Positions 34,501 through 42,954 of a DNA stretch of 61,547 bases are shown piece after piece. The DNA comes from Anaerolineaceae bacterium (GTDB lineage: Bacteria; Chloroflexota; Anaerolineae; Anaerolineales; Villigracilaceae), in the NCBI GenBank assembly GCA_009885525.1, contig VFKN01000120.1:1-61547 (forward strand), written 5' to 3'. Position numbers and translations under genes: made by a program. Under the pieces are notes generated by a model. The model saw nothing but the letters and a program-made list of their open reading frames with translations, searched no databases and was not told the origin of the DNA. The stretch's first letter is position 1. Every line of letters starts with the position of its first letter.

Positions 34501-36678
34501 CTGGTTCTCTGCGGCGCGATTGGCAAAATCGACTCAGGCTATCGCTTGGGCAAGGTTGCTGTCCAATTGGCTGAACGACCCGATTCGCGGCCATACTACG
34601 CACGCACTGCATTCACCTTCGAATATGGGATCAGACACTGGAAGGAACCCTTACGGGCAACATTGCTTCCGTTATTGACCGCCTATCAAACCGCTCTGGA
34701 AACTGGCGATCTGCAATATGCCGCTTACTGCTTGAACAATTACTCGTGGAACATTTGGCTGGCCGGTCAGGATCTGCCTCAAGTTGAGCAGACACTGAGG
34801 ACCTACAGCGAAATTTGCCGTCAGATTAAACAAAACTATCCGCGGATGAACATTCAAATTTATCAGCAAGCCGCGCTCAACCTGATGGAGCAGACAATCG
34901 ATCCACGTAAATTAAGCGGATACATCTGTGATGAAGATGAAGTATTGCCGCGTCTTTTACAGGCCAAAGCCTTTCTTTGGGTATACAACCTGTACATTTT
35001 AAAAGCCTTCCTGTGTTATTTGTTTGGCGACTATTCAGCCGCTCTGGAAAATATTGGGTTGGCTGAGAAGTATAAAGATTCAGTGATTGGCTCTTATACA
35101 TCTGTTCTCCTTCCGTTCTATCGCTCACTGACCCAGCTGGCGGTGGCATTGGAGCGGCCGGAACCGGAACGCTGGCGGATGCTTAAGCAAGTGAAGTCCA
35201 GCCAGAAGCAATTGAAAAAATGGGCAGACCATGCCCCGGCCAATCACAAACACAAATGGCATTTGGTAGAAGCGGAACTGGCGCGTGTACAGGGACGTTT
35301 CGCCAGCGCGCGCGAGCATTACGATCAGGCTATCGCGCTCGCCCATCAAAACGATTTTCTACATGAAGAGGCGTTGGCTTGCGAATTGGCCGGGCGCTTC
35401 TACACGGCGCGCAACCAAACTCGACAGGCACGCTATTATTTGCGTGACGCGCATTCCATTTATCGCAGTTGGGGGGCAACTGCCAAAGCCAGGGATCTTG
35501 AAACTCATTACCCACACTTAGTTGATTTGACAGGCAAGGCCTCTACTGAAGAGGACGTCTCACGAACCACAGACCGCTACGTGGCTACGACATTTGACCT
35601 CGCCAGCATCCTGCAAGCTGGGCAGGTACTCTCTGTTGAAATTACGTTCGACAAGCTGCTGACCAAACTCATGCAGGTTGTTATCGCTAACGCCGGGGCG
35701 CAAACGGGTTATCTTCTGCTGGAGCAAGCCGGTCAATGGGTGATTGAAGCAAAGGGCACAGTGGGTAGTCCCGAGATATCCATTCTGCAAGCGCTTCCCG
35801 CGCATCCAGATTTACTACCCATGACACTTCTCAATTTCGTCGTGCGCACACGCGAGAGTCTTGTACTGACCAACGCCGGCGAAGACAATACATTTCGCAA
35901 TGATCCATATGTCCAAACTCGGAAGCCGCTCTCGGTATTATGTATGCCGCTTATTTATCAGGGCAGAGTCACTGCCCTGCTATACCTGGAAAATAACCTT
36001 ACCTCCCACGCATTCACCCCCGCCCGACTAGAGACTCTGCGCTTGCTTTCGGCGGAAGCGGCCATTGCGCTGGAAAATGCCCGCTTGTACGCCGCGCTGG
36101 AAAAAAACAGCCGCACGCTTGAAGAAAAAGTGGCGGAGCGTACTCGCGATCTGCTCGCCGCAAACACTGAATTGGAACGTCTCGCCAATCACGACTCGTT
36201 AACCGGCGCGCTCGCTCGCCGCCGATTTTTTGAACTCGCCAATCTTGAACATGAACGCTCCAGGCGCTACGGACGTCTTTTTAGCATTCTAATAATCGAT
36301 CTCGACCACTTCAAGAAAATCAATGACACTTTTGGCCACGCAGCGGGCGATGTTGTTTTGCGGACAGCCGTGGAATACATGAGCAACATTCTCCGCAGCA
36401 ACGATTTGCTGGGCCGCTATGGCGGCGAGGAATTCCTCATACTTTTACCTGAAACCACTCACGCAGGCGCGCAAATCATCGCTGAACGGATCCGGCAGGC
36501 GGTGGCGTCCAAGTCTGTAGATTACGAAAACACGTCTATTTCCATTACCGGGAGCGTTGGCCTGGCAAGCCTGCAAGAAGGTGAAAGTATTGCGCAAATC
36601 GTGAATCGTGCGGATGCTGCGCTCTACGCTGCCAAACAGACCGGGCGCAATCGTGTCGTCAGTCTGGAAGCAAATTAA
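31594..36678 (+). CDS. Ser/Thr kinase - AAA ATPase - GAF - GGDEF multidomain signalling protein
   Basis: 1694 residues. About 8-275: Hanks-type kinase with catalytic loop IHKDINPANI (about 126), DFG in FIDFGAS (about 149) and APEQTGR. About 295-500: AAA_16/STAND-type ATPase with GHSGVGKSA (about 330) and Walker B LFLDDLQWAD (about 454). About 690-1290: a long helical, TPR-like region. About 1335-1495: GAF sensor. About 1500-1530: coiled coil. About 1535-1690: diguanylate cyclase with an active-type GGEEF (about 1610) and an RSND inhibitory I-site exactly five residues before it. The usual relatives end in a histidine kinase; here the output is c-di-GMP synthesis. No transmembrane segment is seen, so it is cytoplasmic. 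It is a single-gene unit. Confidence 0.93.
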   Translation: MFTLPNYLPINKLYESPHSIIYRAQNIKTTLPVILKILQPAYPLPEKAARFKREYEITRSLSKTIPDVIAPYSLQIHEHQWVIVMEDFGGESLAKLNMAGRLTLNEFLTLAIQIAGVLIRIHQHGVIHKDINPANIILNSQTEQLKFIDFGASTQLTRETPIFRIPDLLEGTPAYLAPEQTGRMNRSLDYRADFYSLGATFYELLTGKTPFPTTDILELIHCHIARAPQSPHVLRPDIPPAVNALVLKLLAKNAEDRYQSAHGLKTDLEACLRQYQASGRIDSITLGEYDYSDQIQLPQKLYGRENEITALLTSMEQVGANVHTLNLITGHSGVGKSALVQEVFKSLQPGYFLTGKFDQFKRGIPYFAILQAFRGLMQQLLAESEEKITLWRERLLNAFGSNGKIMIDMLPEVGLIIGTQPPVPDLSPIEAQNRVHLLILNFLRVFAMIEYPLALFLDDLQWADGASLDLLEYLLLETDIQGFLVFGAYSDNEVSAGHPLMMTLSKIEKAGMQVDTLNLQPLGQVEATHYLADALACKPDQVEPLAELLLAKTDGNPFFLGEFLKALHADALLTFSPPSEQKAGGWQWDLGQIQSRNLTNNVVELLANNVKQLPLQTQQILKLAACLGNHFELETLALVAQKATHETALDLWPALNKGMLQPLSAAYQLAELDVEGFAESVTVEYKFVPDRLQQAVYSRMPETERQAEHLHIGRWLFEKIPADEREARIFDIVNHLNLGSALIQDESERDHLAELNWQAGKRAKLSAANAPAYSYLNSGLQLLNSQPISEEEIDMNAAQSWERRPALTLALCEDAAESAYLSGQMDRMENLIECVLNHTHTILEKTRIYEIKSQALASEGRFAEVVQTNLPVLAALGMHLPAKPGFLHIALALVQSNFTLAAGHPEVLIGTPNMTDPRALAVMRLLIHLGPATYLSNPNLFLLQTLKTVITSVRFGNTHSSPAAYSAYGLVLCGAIGKIDSGYRLGKVAVQLAERPDSRPYYARTAFTFEYGIRHWKEPLRATLLPLLTAYQTALETGDLQYAAYCLNNYSWNIWLAGQDLPQVEQTLRTYSEICRQIKQNYPRMNIQIYQQAALNLMEQTIDPRKLSGYICDEDEVLPRLLQAKAFLWVYNLYILKAFLCYLFGDYSAALENIGLAEKYKDSVIGSYTSVLLPFYRSLTQLAVALERPEPERWRMLKQVKSSQKQLKKWADHAPANHKHKWHLVEAELARVQGRFASAREHYDQAIALAHQNDFLHEEALACELAGRFYTARNQTRQARYYLRDAHSIYRSWGATAKARDLETHYPHLVDLTGKASTEEDVSRTTDRYVATTFDLASILQAGQVLSVEITFDKLLTKLMQVVIANAGAQTGYLLLEQAGQWVIEAKGTVGSPEISILQALPAHPDLLPMTLLNFVVRTRESLVLTNAGEDNTFRNDPYVQTRKPLSVLCMPLIYQGRVTALLYLENNLTSHAFTPARLETLRLLSAEAAIALENARLYAALEKNSRTLEEKVAERTRDLLAANTELERLANHDSLTGALARRRFFELANLEHERSRRYGRLFSILIIDLDHFKKINDTFGHAAGDVVLRTAVEYMSNILRSNDLLGRYGGEEFLILLPETTHAGAQIIAERIRQAVASKSVDYENTSISITGSVGLASLQEGESIAQIVNRADAALYAAKQTGRNRVVSLEAN

Positions 36679-36969
36679 CTCACCTTACGCAGCTTACAAT
36701 CCCGAAGGGATGAAACGATTATAGAAAGTCGCACGCAGATATTCAAATCCCGAAGGGATGGCATGGTTCGCCTCACAAAAACATGACACCTATTTCGACA
36801 GGCTCAATACACCGCCTTCGGGGTTTATCGTGGTAATCGCGCATAAGCCTATAATCATTTCACTTGTTTCGGCAGGCTCAACACATCGCCTTCGGAGTTG
36901 GTTTTGCGTAAGGCGAGTTGACAATCTTTCAGGGTTATTTTCAATCAGGCCAGTCAACTGTATTTATCT
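36679..36969. repeat. Repeat-rich intergenic island
   Basis: No gene is seen between 36679 and 37155. AATCCCGAAGGGATG occurs at 36698-36712 and 36746-36760, each about 10 bases after an ACGCAG word. A second repeat, TTTCGACAGGCTCAATACACCGCCTTCGGGGTT-like, occurs at 36793-36825 and 36868-36899 with about 80% identity. Both are short dispersed repeat types. The MITE follows at 36978. Confidence 0.75.
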
Positions 36970-36977
36970 TTGACATC

Positions 36978-37100
36978 GTGTGCAGCAAAACATGTCAGGC
37001 TGTTTGCTCCCTGCGCCGTCCCCGGCGCAGGGTTTCCTCGCAAAACGCCGCCGAGGACGGCGGCTGGAGCATAGGTTAATGACAACCTTTGCATGCACAC
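36978..37100. mobile_element. MITE-like element, copy A (123 bp) with 8-bp target duplication
   Basis: Terminal inverted repeats GTGTGCA/TGCACAC. Inside are two GC-rich hairpins, CTGCGCC/GGCGCAG and CCGCCG/CGGCGG. The direct repeat TTGACATC flanks it exactly (36970-36977 and 37101-37108). The element is the reverse complement of 56487-56608 over its whole length, with a few mismatches. It is too short to encode a transposase, so it must have been moved in trans. It lies about 40 bp upstream of the mnmA -10 box. Confidence 0.92.
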
Positions 37101-37139
37101 TTGACATCAAACTGTCAACTGGGTAGTAAATCTTTGGTT

Positions 37140-37145
37140 TATAAT
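37140..37145 (+). promoter_or_regulatory. -10 box of mnmA
   Basis: TATAAT ten bases before the ATG at 37156. Transcription would start within a few bases of the ATG, giving a leaderless or nearly leaderless message, in line with the absence of a ribosome binding site. No good -35 box is seen at 16-18 bases. Confidence 0.5.
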
Positions 37146-37155
37146 CCGTAAACTT

Positions 37156-38226
37156 ATGAGTAAACAAAAAGTTGTAGTCGCCATGTCTGGCGGAGTAGAT
37201 TCATCTGTTGCGGCAGCTTTGCTTAAAGAGCAAGGCTATGACGTGACAGGCATGATGATGCGTTTGTGGTCTGAGCCGGGCAAGGAAGAATCCAATCGCT
37301 GCTGCACACCCGATGCGATGGCGCAGGCGCGCCGCGTCGCGGGCATTCTGGATATCCCATTTTATGTGGTGGATGCGAAGGATGTTTTCCACGAGACTGT
37401 TGTGCAATATTTTCTGGATGGATACGCGCGCGGGGAGACGCCCAACCCGTGTTTGATCTGCAACCGCCAAATCCGCTGGACGTTTTTGCTCAATCACGCG
37501 CTTGCGCTTGGCGCGGAATATATGGCAACAGGGCATTATGTTAGAAGGGTAGCTGAGGACGGTGAAAAACCCAGGCTTTTCCGCGCAGTGGATCATGCGA
37601 AAGATCAATCTTATGTGCTGCATGTTTTAGGTCAGGATAAATTACAGTACGCTTTGTTCCCCGTGGGAGATTACCCAAAACCTGAGATCCGCGCGATTGC
37701 TGAAAAGTTTGGATTACCGACAGCTTCGCGAAAAGATTCGCAGGATTTATGTTTTCTCGCAGGCGAAGACTACCGCAACTTCTTACAGCGCAATGCAGCG
37801 GAGATGCTTAAACCGGGCGATATTGTTATGCAGGACGGCAGAGTGGTTGGTCAGCATAACGGACTCGCAAATTACACCATTGGCCAGCGCAAGGGACTCG
37901 GCGCTTCTTCGCCTATGCCGTTATATGTGATGACAAAACAAGCGGCAAACAATACGCTTGTTGTTGGTACGCAGGAAGAACTTGGTTTTACTGAATTGAC
38001 CGCGCGTGATGTAAATTGGATTTCAGGCAGTGTCCCGCAGGAAGAACCTTTCCGCGCGCTGGTAAAGATCCGCTACACGGCGAAAGAGATCGAGGCGCTG
38101 GTCACTCCGCTTCCGCAGAATCAAATTCGAGTTGAGTTTGATGCGCCTGCCCGGGATGTAACAGCAGGTCAGGCGGCAGTCATCTATCGGGGCGAAGAAA
38201 TGCTCGGCGGCGGAATCATCACCTAA
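37156..38226 (+). CDS. mnmA: tRNA-specific 2-thiouridylase MnmA
   Basis: 356 residues. PP-loop AMSGGVDSSVAAALL (about 9-23) for ATP. The catalytic Cys pair is present in NPCLICNRQ (about 97-105) and DLCFLAGEDYR (about 199-209). GQHNGLANYTIGQRKGLG is the tRNA-binding block, with a C-terminal beta-barrel. It 2-thiolates U34 of the Lys, Glu and Gln tRNAs. It is the first gene after the MITE. Confidence 0.96.
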   Translation: MSKQKVVVAMSGGVDSSVAAALLKEQGYDVTGMMMRLWSEPGKEESNRCCTPDAMAQARRVAGILDIPFYVVDAKDVFHETVVQYFLDGYARGETPNPCLICNRQIRWTFLLNHALALGAEYMATGHYVRRVAEDGEKPRLFRAVDHAKDQSYVLHVLGQDKLQYALFPVGDYPKPEIRAIAEKFGLPTASRKDSQDLCFLAGEDYRNFLQRNAAEMLKPGDIVMQDGRVVGQHNGLANYTIGQRKGLGASSPMPLYVMTKQAANNTLVVGTQEELGFTELTARDVNWISGSVPQEEPFRALVKIRYTAKEIEALVTPLPQNQIRVEFDAPARDVTAGQAAVIYRGEEMLGGGIIT

Positions 38227-38267
38227 AAATAACAATCCATCATATATCAAAAAAAGGAGAAATCATC

Positions 38268-40178
38268 GTGAACCATAGAATCGAATCGCTAATGTCTGCT
38301 CGTTTATTTGTCGCGCCTCAATTTACCGGCGGGCGCATCTATTTCTTAAGCAACCTCTCCGGGCATCTGAGTCTGTATGCCATGTATTTTGGCGGCAGTG
38401 TGCCTGAGCCGCTTTTGCCTTCGCACATCGCGCTGCAAAATCCGCACTTAATTGGCGGCTTGTCATTTTTTGCATTCCCTGAACTTGATAAGATATTGGT
38501 CATGGTCGATCACAATGGCGATGAAAATTATCAACCGATGGTAATTCCGTTGGAGGGTGGTTTTCCTGAACCGGCGTTTAATAATTTCTTTGCTGATTAC
38601 CGCGTTCATTTAAGCGATTGTGATGCCAAAAAGGGAATTGCTTATTTGATGGCGGAGCGCCGCGATAAGCCGTTACGGGAAACATATCGCGCCGACCTGA
38701 AAACAGGCAAGTTAACAAAGATCGCAGAAAGTGAATGGGGATTTTTTCCCAGCGCATACAGCGAGGATCACAATAAACTTTTACTAGGCACTGGTTACTC
38801 GGTCGGGGATGGTGTGCAGTATTTATATTCGAAGGGGAAAATGCAGGTTCTTTACGGCAAGCCATTGGAGGAACGTAAACCAGGCGAGCAAGTTCCGTTG
38901 AACGGACTTGGCGGGTCGCTGTTTTCACCAAGCAAAAAGGGCGCGATCGTATCCAGCGCTGTTTTTGAAGATACGTATAGTCTCGCTTATTTGGATTTCA
39001 AAAAACCTCACGCGTTAACTCCGATAAAACTTAAAGGCGTTGCACATACCGGCGCGGGAGAAATGGTCGATCTCAGACATTTAAAGGATGACCGTTATCT
39101 CGTGGCGTTTAATATTGATGGTTGTTCCTGGGCTTACGAGGGGATTTTCAATGAGCAAAAACTTGTGCTTAACCTCAAGCATGTTTTAGTAGGGCCGCCG
39201 CCATTTGATAACGGCATGTTGGAACATATCGGCTACGATGAGGTTGAAGATATTTTTGTATTGTCATTCTCTACAGCCACCTCTCCAACTCAAATATACA
39301 CAATTGAAGGCCCAAAGCGCCAGATCATATCCTTGCATACCAATGAAAAGATATTGGGCATTGCTGACAACTATCTCTCAAAAGGTGAGGATGCTTCGTA
39401 TATCTCGCATGATGGTTTGCGGGTTTCTGCGCGGCTTTATCTTCCGTCCAAACATCTTGGATTCAAAGGCGCGCGCCCGCTGGTTTATTACATTCACGGC
39501 GGGCCACAGGGACAGGAGCGCCCCGATTTCGCCTGGTTCTCGATGCCGCTGATTCAATTTTTGACTTTGCGCGGATTTGCTGTCTTTGTTCCGAATGTGC
39601 GCGGCTCGACGGGTTACGGACTTTCCTATACCAAACATGTTGACCGCGATTGGGGCGGGCAGGACAGACTCGATCATGTCCATGCGATGAAAAATATCCT
39701 GCCGAAAGATAAACGTGTGGATGTGTCACGCGCGGCTGTGGTTGGGCGTTCCTACGGCGGCTACATGACCCTGATGCAAGCGGGGCTTCATCCGGATTTA
39801 TGGAAGGCTTCATGTGATATGTTCGGTCCGTATGACCTGCTGACTTTCTCTGATCGTATTCCTGAAACATGGAAGCCATACTTTAAAATTTCCATCGGCG
39901 ACCCCGCAATACCTGAAGAAAGAGCCGATCTTATTGAACGCTCACCGAAAAGCCATCTGCACAATATGTCCGCTCCGATGCTTGTGATTCAGGGGCGGAA
40001 CGATCCGCGTGTGGTCGCGGCTGAGTCTGAAGATCTGGTCAAGCAGCTGCGGGCAAAAGGCAAGCAATTGGAATTGCTGATCTTTGAAGATGAAGGCCAC
40101 GATGTTCTCAAATATGAAAACCGTGTGACCTGCTATAACGCCATTACGGATTTCTTCACGGAATACTTGAAACCATAA
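38268..40178 (+). CDS. S9-family prolyl-oligopeptidase-type peptidase
   Basis: 636 residues from GTG 38268, with AAGGAG eight bases upstream. The N-terminal 370 residues form a beta-propeller-like region. The C-terminal alpha/beta-hydrolase has the nucleophile in GRSYGGYM (about 492), Asp in GRNDPRVV (about 577) and His in DEGHDV (about 611), plus the oxyanion block YIHGGPQGQ. No signal peptide is seen, so it is likely a cytoplasmic oligopeptidase or acylaminoacyl peptidase. Confidence 0.93.
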   Translation: MNHRIESLMSARLFVAPQFTGGRIYFLSNLSGHLSLYAMYFGGSVPEPLLPSHIALQNPHLIGGLSFFAFPELDKILVMVDHNGDENYQPMVIPLEGGFPEPAFNNFFADYRVHLSDCDAKKGIAYLMAERRDKPLRETYRADLKTGKLTKIAESEWGFFPSAYSEDHNKLLLGTGYSVGDGVQYLYSKGKMQVLYGKPLEERKPGEQVPLNGLGGSLFSPSKKGAIVSSAVFEDTYSLAYLDFKKPHALTPIKLKGVAHTGAGEMVDLRHLKDDRYLVAFNIDGCSWAYEGIFNEQKLVLNLKHVLVGPPPFDNGMLEHIGYDEVEDIFVLSFSTATSPTQIYTIEGPKRQIISLHTNEKILGIADNYLSKGEDASYISHDGLRVSARLYLPSKHLGFKGARPLVYYIHGGPQGQERPDFAWFSMPLIQFLTLRGFAVFVPNVRGSTGYGLSYTKHVDRDWGGQDRLDHVHAMKNILPKDKRVDVSRAAVVGRSYGGYMTLMQAGLHPDLWKASCDMFGPYDLLTFSDRIPETWKPYFKISIGDPAIPEERADLIERSPKSHLHNMSAPMLVIQGRNDPRVVAAESEDLVKQLRAKGKQLELLIFEDEGHDVLKYENRVTCYNAITDFFTEYLKP

Positions 40179-40204
40179 TCCGTTTTAGATACTTCATTCT
40201 TGAT

Positions 40205-40486
40205 ATGCTAACCCTTCCAACAATTATCTTTGGTTTGGTCGTTGCTCTTCTAATCGGCGCGGTCTATCATTTTATACGCGGTGGCAGCGGATGGATGTTG
40301 CTTTTATATCTTGGATTAAGCACACTGGGCTTCGCATCAGGGCAAGCCCTTAGCATGTGGCGCGGCTGGAGTTTGTTCATGTTCGGCGTGCTGGATATCG
40401 GACTGGGCGCGATCGGCAGCGCGGTTTTTTTGATATTCGGCGAATGGCTGAGTCACATCGAAGTGAAAAATGAAAGCGGTGTATAA
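40205..40486 (+). CDS. Small integral membrane protein
   Basis: 93 residues with three hydrophobic segments (about 4-20, 28-48 and 58-80) and a short charged tail. No family recognised with certainty. It lies 26 bp after the peptidase and 41 bp before the DedA gene, on the same strand. The real-gene call rests on coding-like composition and operon spacing. Confidence 0.65.
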   Translation: MLTLPTIIFGLVVALLIGAVYHFIRGGSGWMLLLYLGLSTLGFASGQALSMWRGWSLFMFGVLDIGLGAIGSAVFLIFGEWLSHIEVKNESGV

Positions 40487-40527
40487 TCTGCGCCCGCTGA
40501 ATAAAACATAAAAAAGGAAAAAATAAA

Positions 40528-41163
40528 ATGGAGTTAGTAAAGTCTTTGATCGACCTGTTCCTGCACCTGGATGTATACCTTGAAAGTATTATTACAAATT
40601 ACGGCGCATGGACATACGGAATTTTGTTTGGTGTGATTTTTGTGGAGACCGGGCTGGTTATCATGCCCATCCTGCCGGGTGATTCTCTGCTGTTCGCTGC
40701 CGGTACATTTGCGGCGTTTGGATCATTGAATATTTTTTACATTGCAGGGTTGTTGATAGTTGCGGCGGTTCTCGGTGATGCTGTGAACTATTCCATCGGT
40801 CATTATTTGGGAGAGCGCGCATATAACATTAAATGGATCAAGAGGGAATATCTGGAGAAGACACATGCATTTTTTGAGAAGCATGGCGGCAAGGCGATCT
40901 TCCTCGCGCGTTTTGTTCCCATTGTGCGCACGTTCGCGCCGTTCGTGGCGGGCATTGGCAAAATGAGCTACGGCTACTTTGCCACCTATAATGTCGTTGG
41001 CGGTATTACGTGGGTGTTGCTCTTCACGCTTGCGGGATATTTCTTTGGAAACATTCCTTTTGTAAAAGAAAATTTCGAGTATGTGATTATCGTCATCATC
41101 CTGATTTCCGTCCTGCCGATGGTGTTCGAATGGTTGAAAGCGCGACGCGAAAAGACGAAGTAA
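40528..41163 (+). CDS. DedA-family membrane protein
   Basis: 211 residues with five to six hydrophobic segments. Signature blocks: ETGLVIMPILPGDSLLF (about 32-48), GDAVNYSIGHYLG, and FARFVP-like FLARFVPIVRTFAPFVAGIGKM (about 124-145). Family members translocate phospholipids or undecaprenyl phosphate. Good ribosome binding site (AAAAGGAAAA). A hairpin terminator follows 6 bases after the stop. Confidence 0.92.
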   Translation: MELVKSLIDLFLHLDVYLESIITNYGAWTYGILFGVIFVETGLVIMPILPGDSLLFAAGTFAAFGSLNIFYIAGLLIVAAVLGDAVNYSIGHYLGERAYNIKWIKREYLEKTHAFFEKHGGKAIFLARFVPIVRTFAPFVAGIGKMSYGYFATYNVVGGITWVLLFTLAGYFFGNIPFVKENFEYVIIVIILISVLPMVFEWLKARREKTK

Positions 41164-41169
41164 AAAATA

Positions 41170-41203
41170 GCGGGTCACATCAATTGGTGTGACCCGCGTT
41201 TTT
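41170..41203 (+). terminator. Rho-independent terminator after DedA gene
   Basis: GCGGGTCACA (41170-41179), loop of 8, TGTGACCCGC (41188-41197), then GTTTTT. It abuts the ATG of the next gene. Confidence 0.85.
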
Positions 41204-41575
41204 ATGAAATACATCGCCGTTCTTTTTTTCATTTTCATCGTCGTTATTGTCATTCTTGCGGATACGGGAAATTTTCCGCATTTCGTGAGTGCGCTTTATG
41301 ATTTTCCAAACGGGGATCGGCTTGGGCATTTCATTCTTTTTGGACTATTGAATTTTTTCATCACCCGCGCAGTTCTCGCCGCGCTTCCTTCACGTCCACC
41401 AATTTGGGTTGCGATTTCCATGGGGCTGATCGTCGCCCTGTTTGTCGCCGCAGAAGAATACTCGCAAATTTTTTTCGCGCGGCGCACCGCTGATTGGGTC
41501 GACCTGCTGGCAGGTTACAGCGGCATGTTGATTGGTGGATACGTCGCGTTGAAAATCAAATTAAAACAAAGATAA
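41204..41575 (+). CDS. VanZ-like membrane protein
   Basis: 123 residues from ATG 41204, directly behind the terminator T-run. A GTG at 41189 inside the terminator stem extends the frame by five residues. Four hydrophobic segments and the VanZ pattern D-x-LGHFILFGLLNF, AAEEYSQIFFARRTADWVDLLAGYSGMLIG. No ribosome binding site is visible in front of either start. VanZ-like proteins are linked to low-level glycopeptide resistance or cell-surface maintenance; exact function unknown. Confidence 0.8.
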   Translation: MKYIAVLFFIFIVVIVILADTGNFPHFVSALYDFPNGDRLGHFILFGLLNFFITRAVLAALPSRPPIWVAISMGLIVALFVAAEEYSQIFFARRTADWVDLLAGYSGMLIGGYVALKIKLKQR

Positions 41576-42718
41576 CTGTGCTGCCATCTTACGCCCATCC
41601 ATTAAGAGATACGGCGCGGCGCGTTCGGCAACAACACCAAGTTTTTTTAGCGAAGAAAGATCGCGTAACTTATTCATCCTTCTTGCATTTAAAATCGCGT
41701 CTGCGCCTTTCAAGCCGATACCGGGGATTTTGATCAAGTCGCGTTTTTCGGCTTTATTGATTTCAATCGGCTTTTCAACTAAATTTATCTGCGCCCAGGC
41801 TTGCTTGGGATCCGTGTACAGCGGCAGGTTGCTCTCATTTGTAAATGGCAAGTCTTCGAGGTCGAAGCCATAATCGCGCAGAAGGAAAGATGCCTGATAT
41901 AAGCGATGCTCGCGCATGGGATCAACTGCGGGTTTGTTTTCAAGCGGGGTATTACGGACAGGATGAAATGCAGAAAAATACGCGCGCTTGAGTCGCACAT
42001 TTTTATTCAACCAATTTGTAATCGTCAACAATTCAAGATCGCTTTCATCCGAGCCGCCTGCGACGAATTGAGTGACTGTGGAGGGATAACGTCCGTTCCA
42101 GAATTTATAAGATGGCTCGCTTCTGCGAATCTCTTCAACCCACTTTAGTGGACGCAACAATTCTTCGATGAATATTTTATGCGGCGCGAGTCTGGCGAGC
42201 CGCTCGGTATTCGGCGCTTCCAGGTTGACCGAGACTCGATCCGCGAGCTGCATGGCGCGATAGACTTGATCTTTCTCCGCGCCGGGCATGATCTTGAGGT
42301 GAAGATATCCGCGGTATTGATACTTCTTGCGCAGGATATCAGCCGTGTCGAGTAGTTTATCCTGCGTGCGGATTCCGCCGCCCGCAATGCCTGAACTCAG
42401 AAATACACCTTCCGCGATTCCACTTTGATGCATCTTGCTGAATAATCCCGCGAATTCATCCGGCTTGAAGGTGGCGCGGCGAAAATCCCTGCCGGCGCGG
42501 AAGGGGCAATAGAAGCAATCGCGTTCACACGCGGAGGAAAGCAGAGTCTTGAGCAGCAGGATGCTCTTCCCATTGGGAAGTTGGGCGCGGTGCGTCAGCG
42601 TGTGGGCATCCTCTTTGGGGGTGAAGCAAACCGGCGCAGGCGAATCGAGTCGCGGCTCTCCATCGGCTTCAAAGTCCATTTGTGAAGATAGGTATTTGAG
42701 CGTGTCTACTGAGTTCAT
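41561..42718 (-). CDS. Radical SAM protein with C-terminal helix-hairpin-helix (putative DNA modification/repair type)
   Basis: 385 residues. The [4Fe-4S] motif C-x3-C-x2-C (CERDCFYC, about 63-70) is followed by an elongated radical SAM barrel. A C-terminal helix-hairpin-helix (about 322-350: KRDLIKIPGIGLKGADAIL) suggests nucleic-acid binding. Proteins with this architecture are usually annotated as putative DNA modification/repair radical SAM enzymes; the substrate is not known. Its 3' end overlaps the convergent VanZ gene by 15 bases. Confidence 0.88.
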   Translation of the reverse strand: MNSVDTLKYLSSQMDFEADGEPRLDSPAPVCFTPKEDAHTLTHRAQLPNGKSILLLKTLLSSACERDCFYCPFRAGRDFRRATFKPDEFAGLFSKMHQSGIAEGVFLSSGIAGGGIRTQDKLLDTADILRKKYQYRGYLHLKIMPGAEKDQVYRAMQLADRVSVNLEAPNTERLARLAPHKIFIEELLRPLKWVEEIRRSEPSYKFWNGRYPSTVTQFVAGGSDESDLELLTITNWLNKNVRLKRAYFSAFHPVRNTPLENKPAVDPMREHRLYQASFLLRDYGFDLEDLPFTNESNLPLYTDPKQAWAQINLVEKPIEINKAEKRDLIKIPGIGLKGADAILNARRMNKLRDLSSLKKLGVVAERAAPYLLMDGRKMAAQLSLF

Positions 42719-42811
42719 ACTTCAATTTTAGAACAAAGGTTCTGTTTTTGCAAGGAAACTTATATGTGGTAATATTGCGCCTTAATACAAAAAACCCGTA
42801 CCTTTTTCTTA

Positions 42812-42863
42812 TTGACAGTGTTTTCAAAACATACTAATCAGAAGATGACTCCCGTTAGGGAGT
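42812..42863 (+). promoter_or_regulatory. Possible promoter and leader hairpin of the amino acid permease
   Basis: TTGACA at 42812-42817 is a good -35 box, but only weak -10 boxes follow (TAATCA at 17 bases). A hairpin ACTCCC-GTTA-GGGAGT is at 42848-42863, immediately followed by AAGGAGG. The leader is over 80 bases long. No known riboswitch was recognised. Confidence 0.35.
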
Positions 42864-42954
42864 AAGGAGGACGTGTATCGGTAATATAAAATTGCTCTTC
42901 GTAAGTTCGGTTTCTTGATGTAATAAATAAACTAGCACAAGGAGATTTACGAAA

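Noticed and set aside
36978..37167. A 67-residue open frame reading through MITE copy A and a similar frame through copy B
   Set aside because: The matching peptides (VVINLCSSRRPRRRFARKPC) come only from the shared repeat DNA. Both frames run into unrelated flanks and have no ribosome binding site.
42840..42954. Riboswitch before the amino acid permease
   Set aside because: Only one simple hairpin is visible; no known aptamer core could be recognised.
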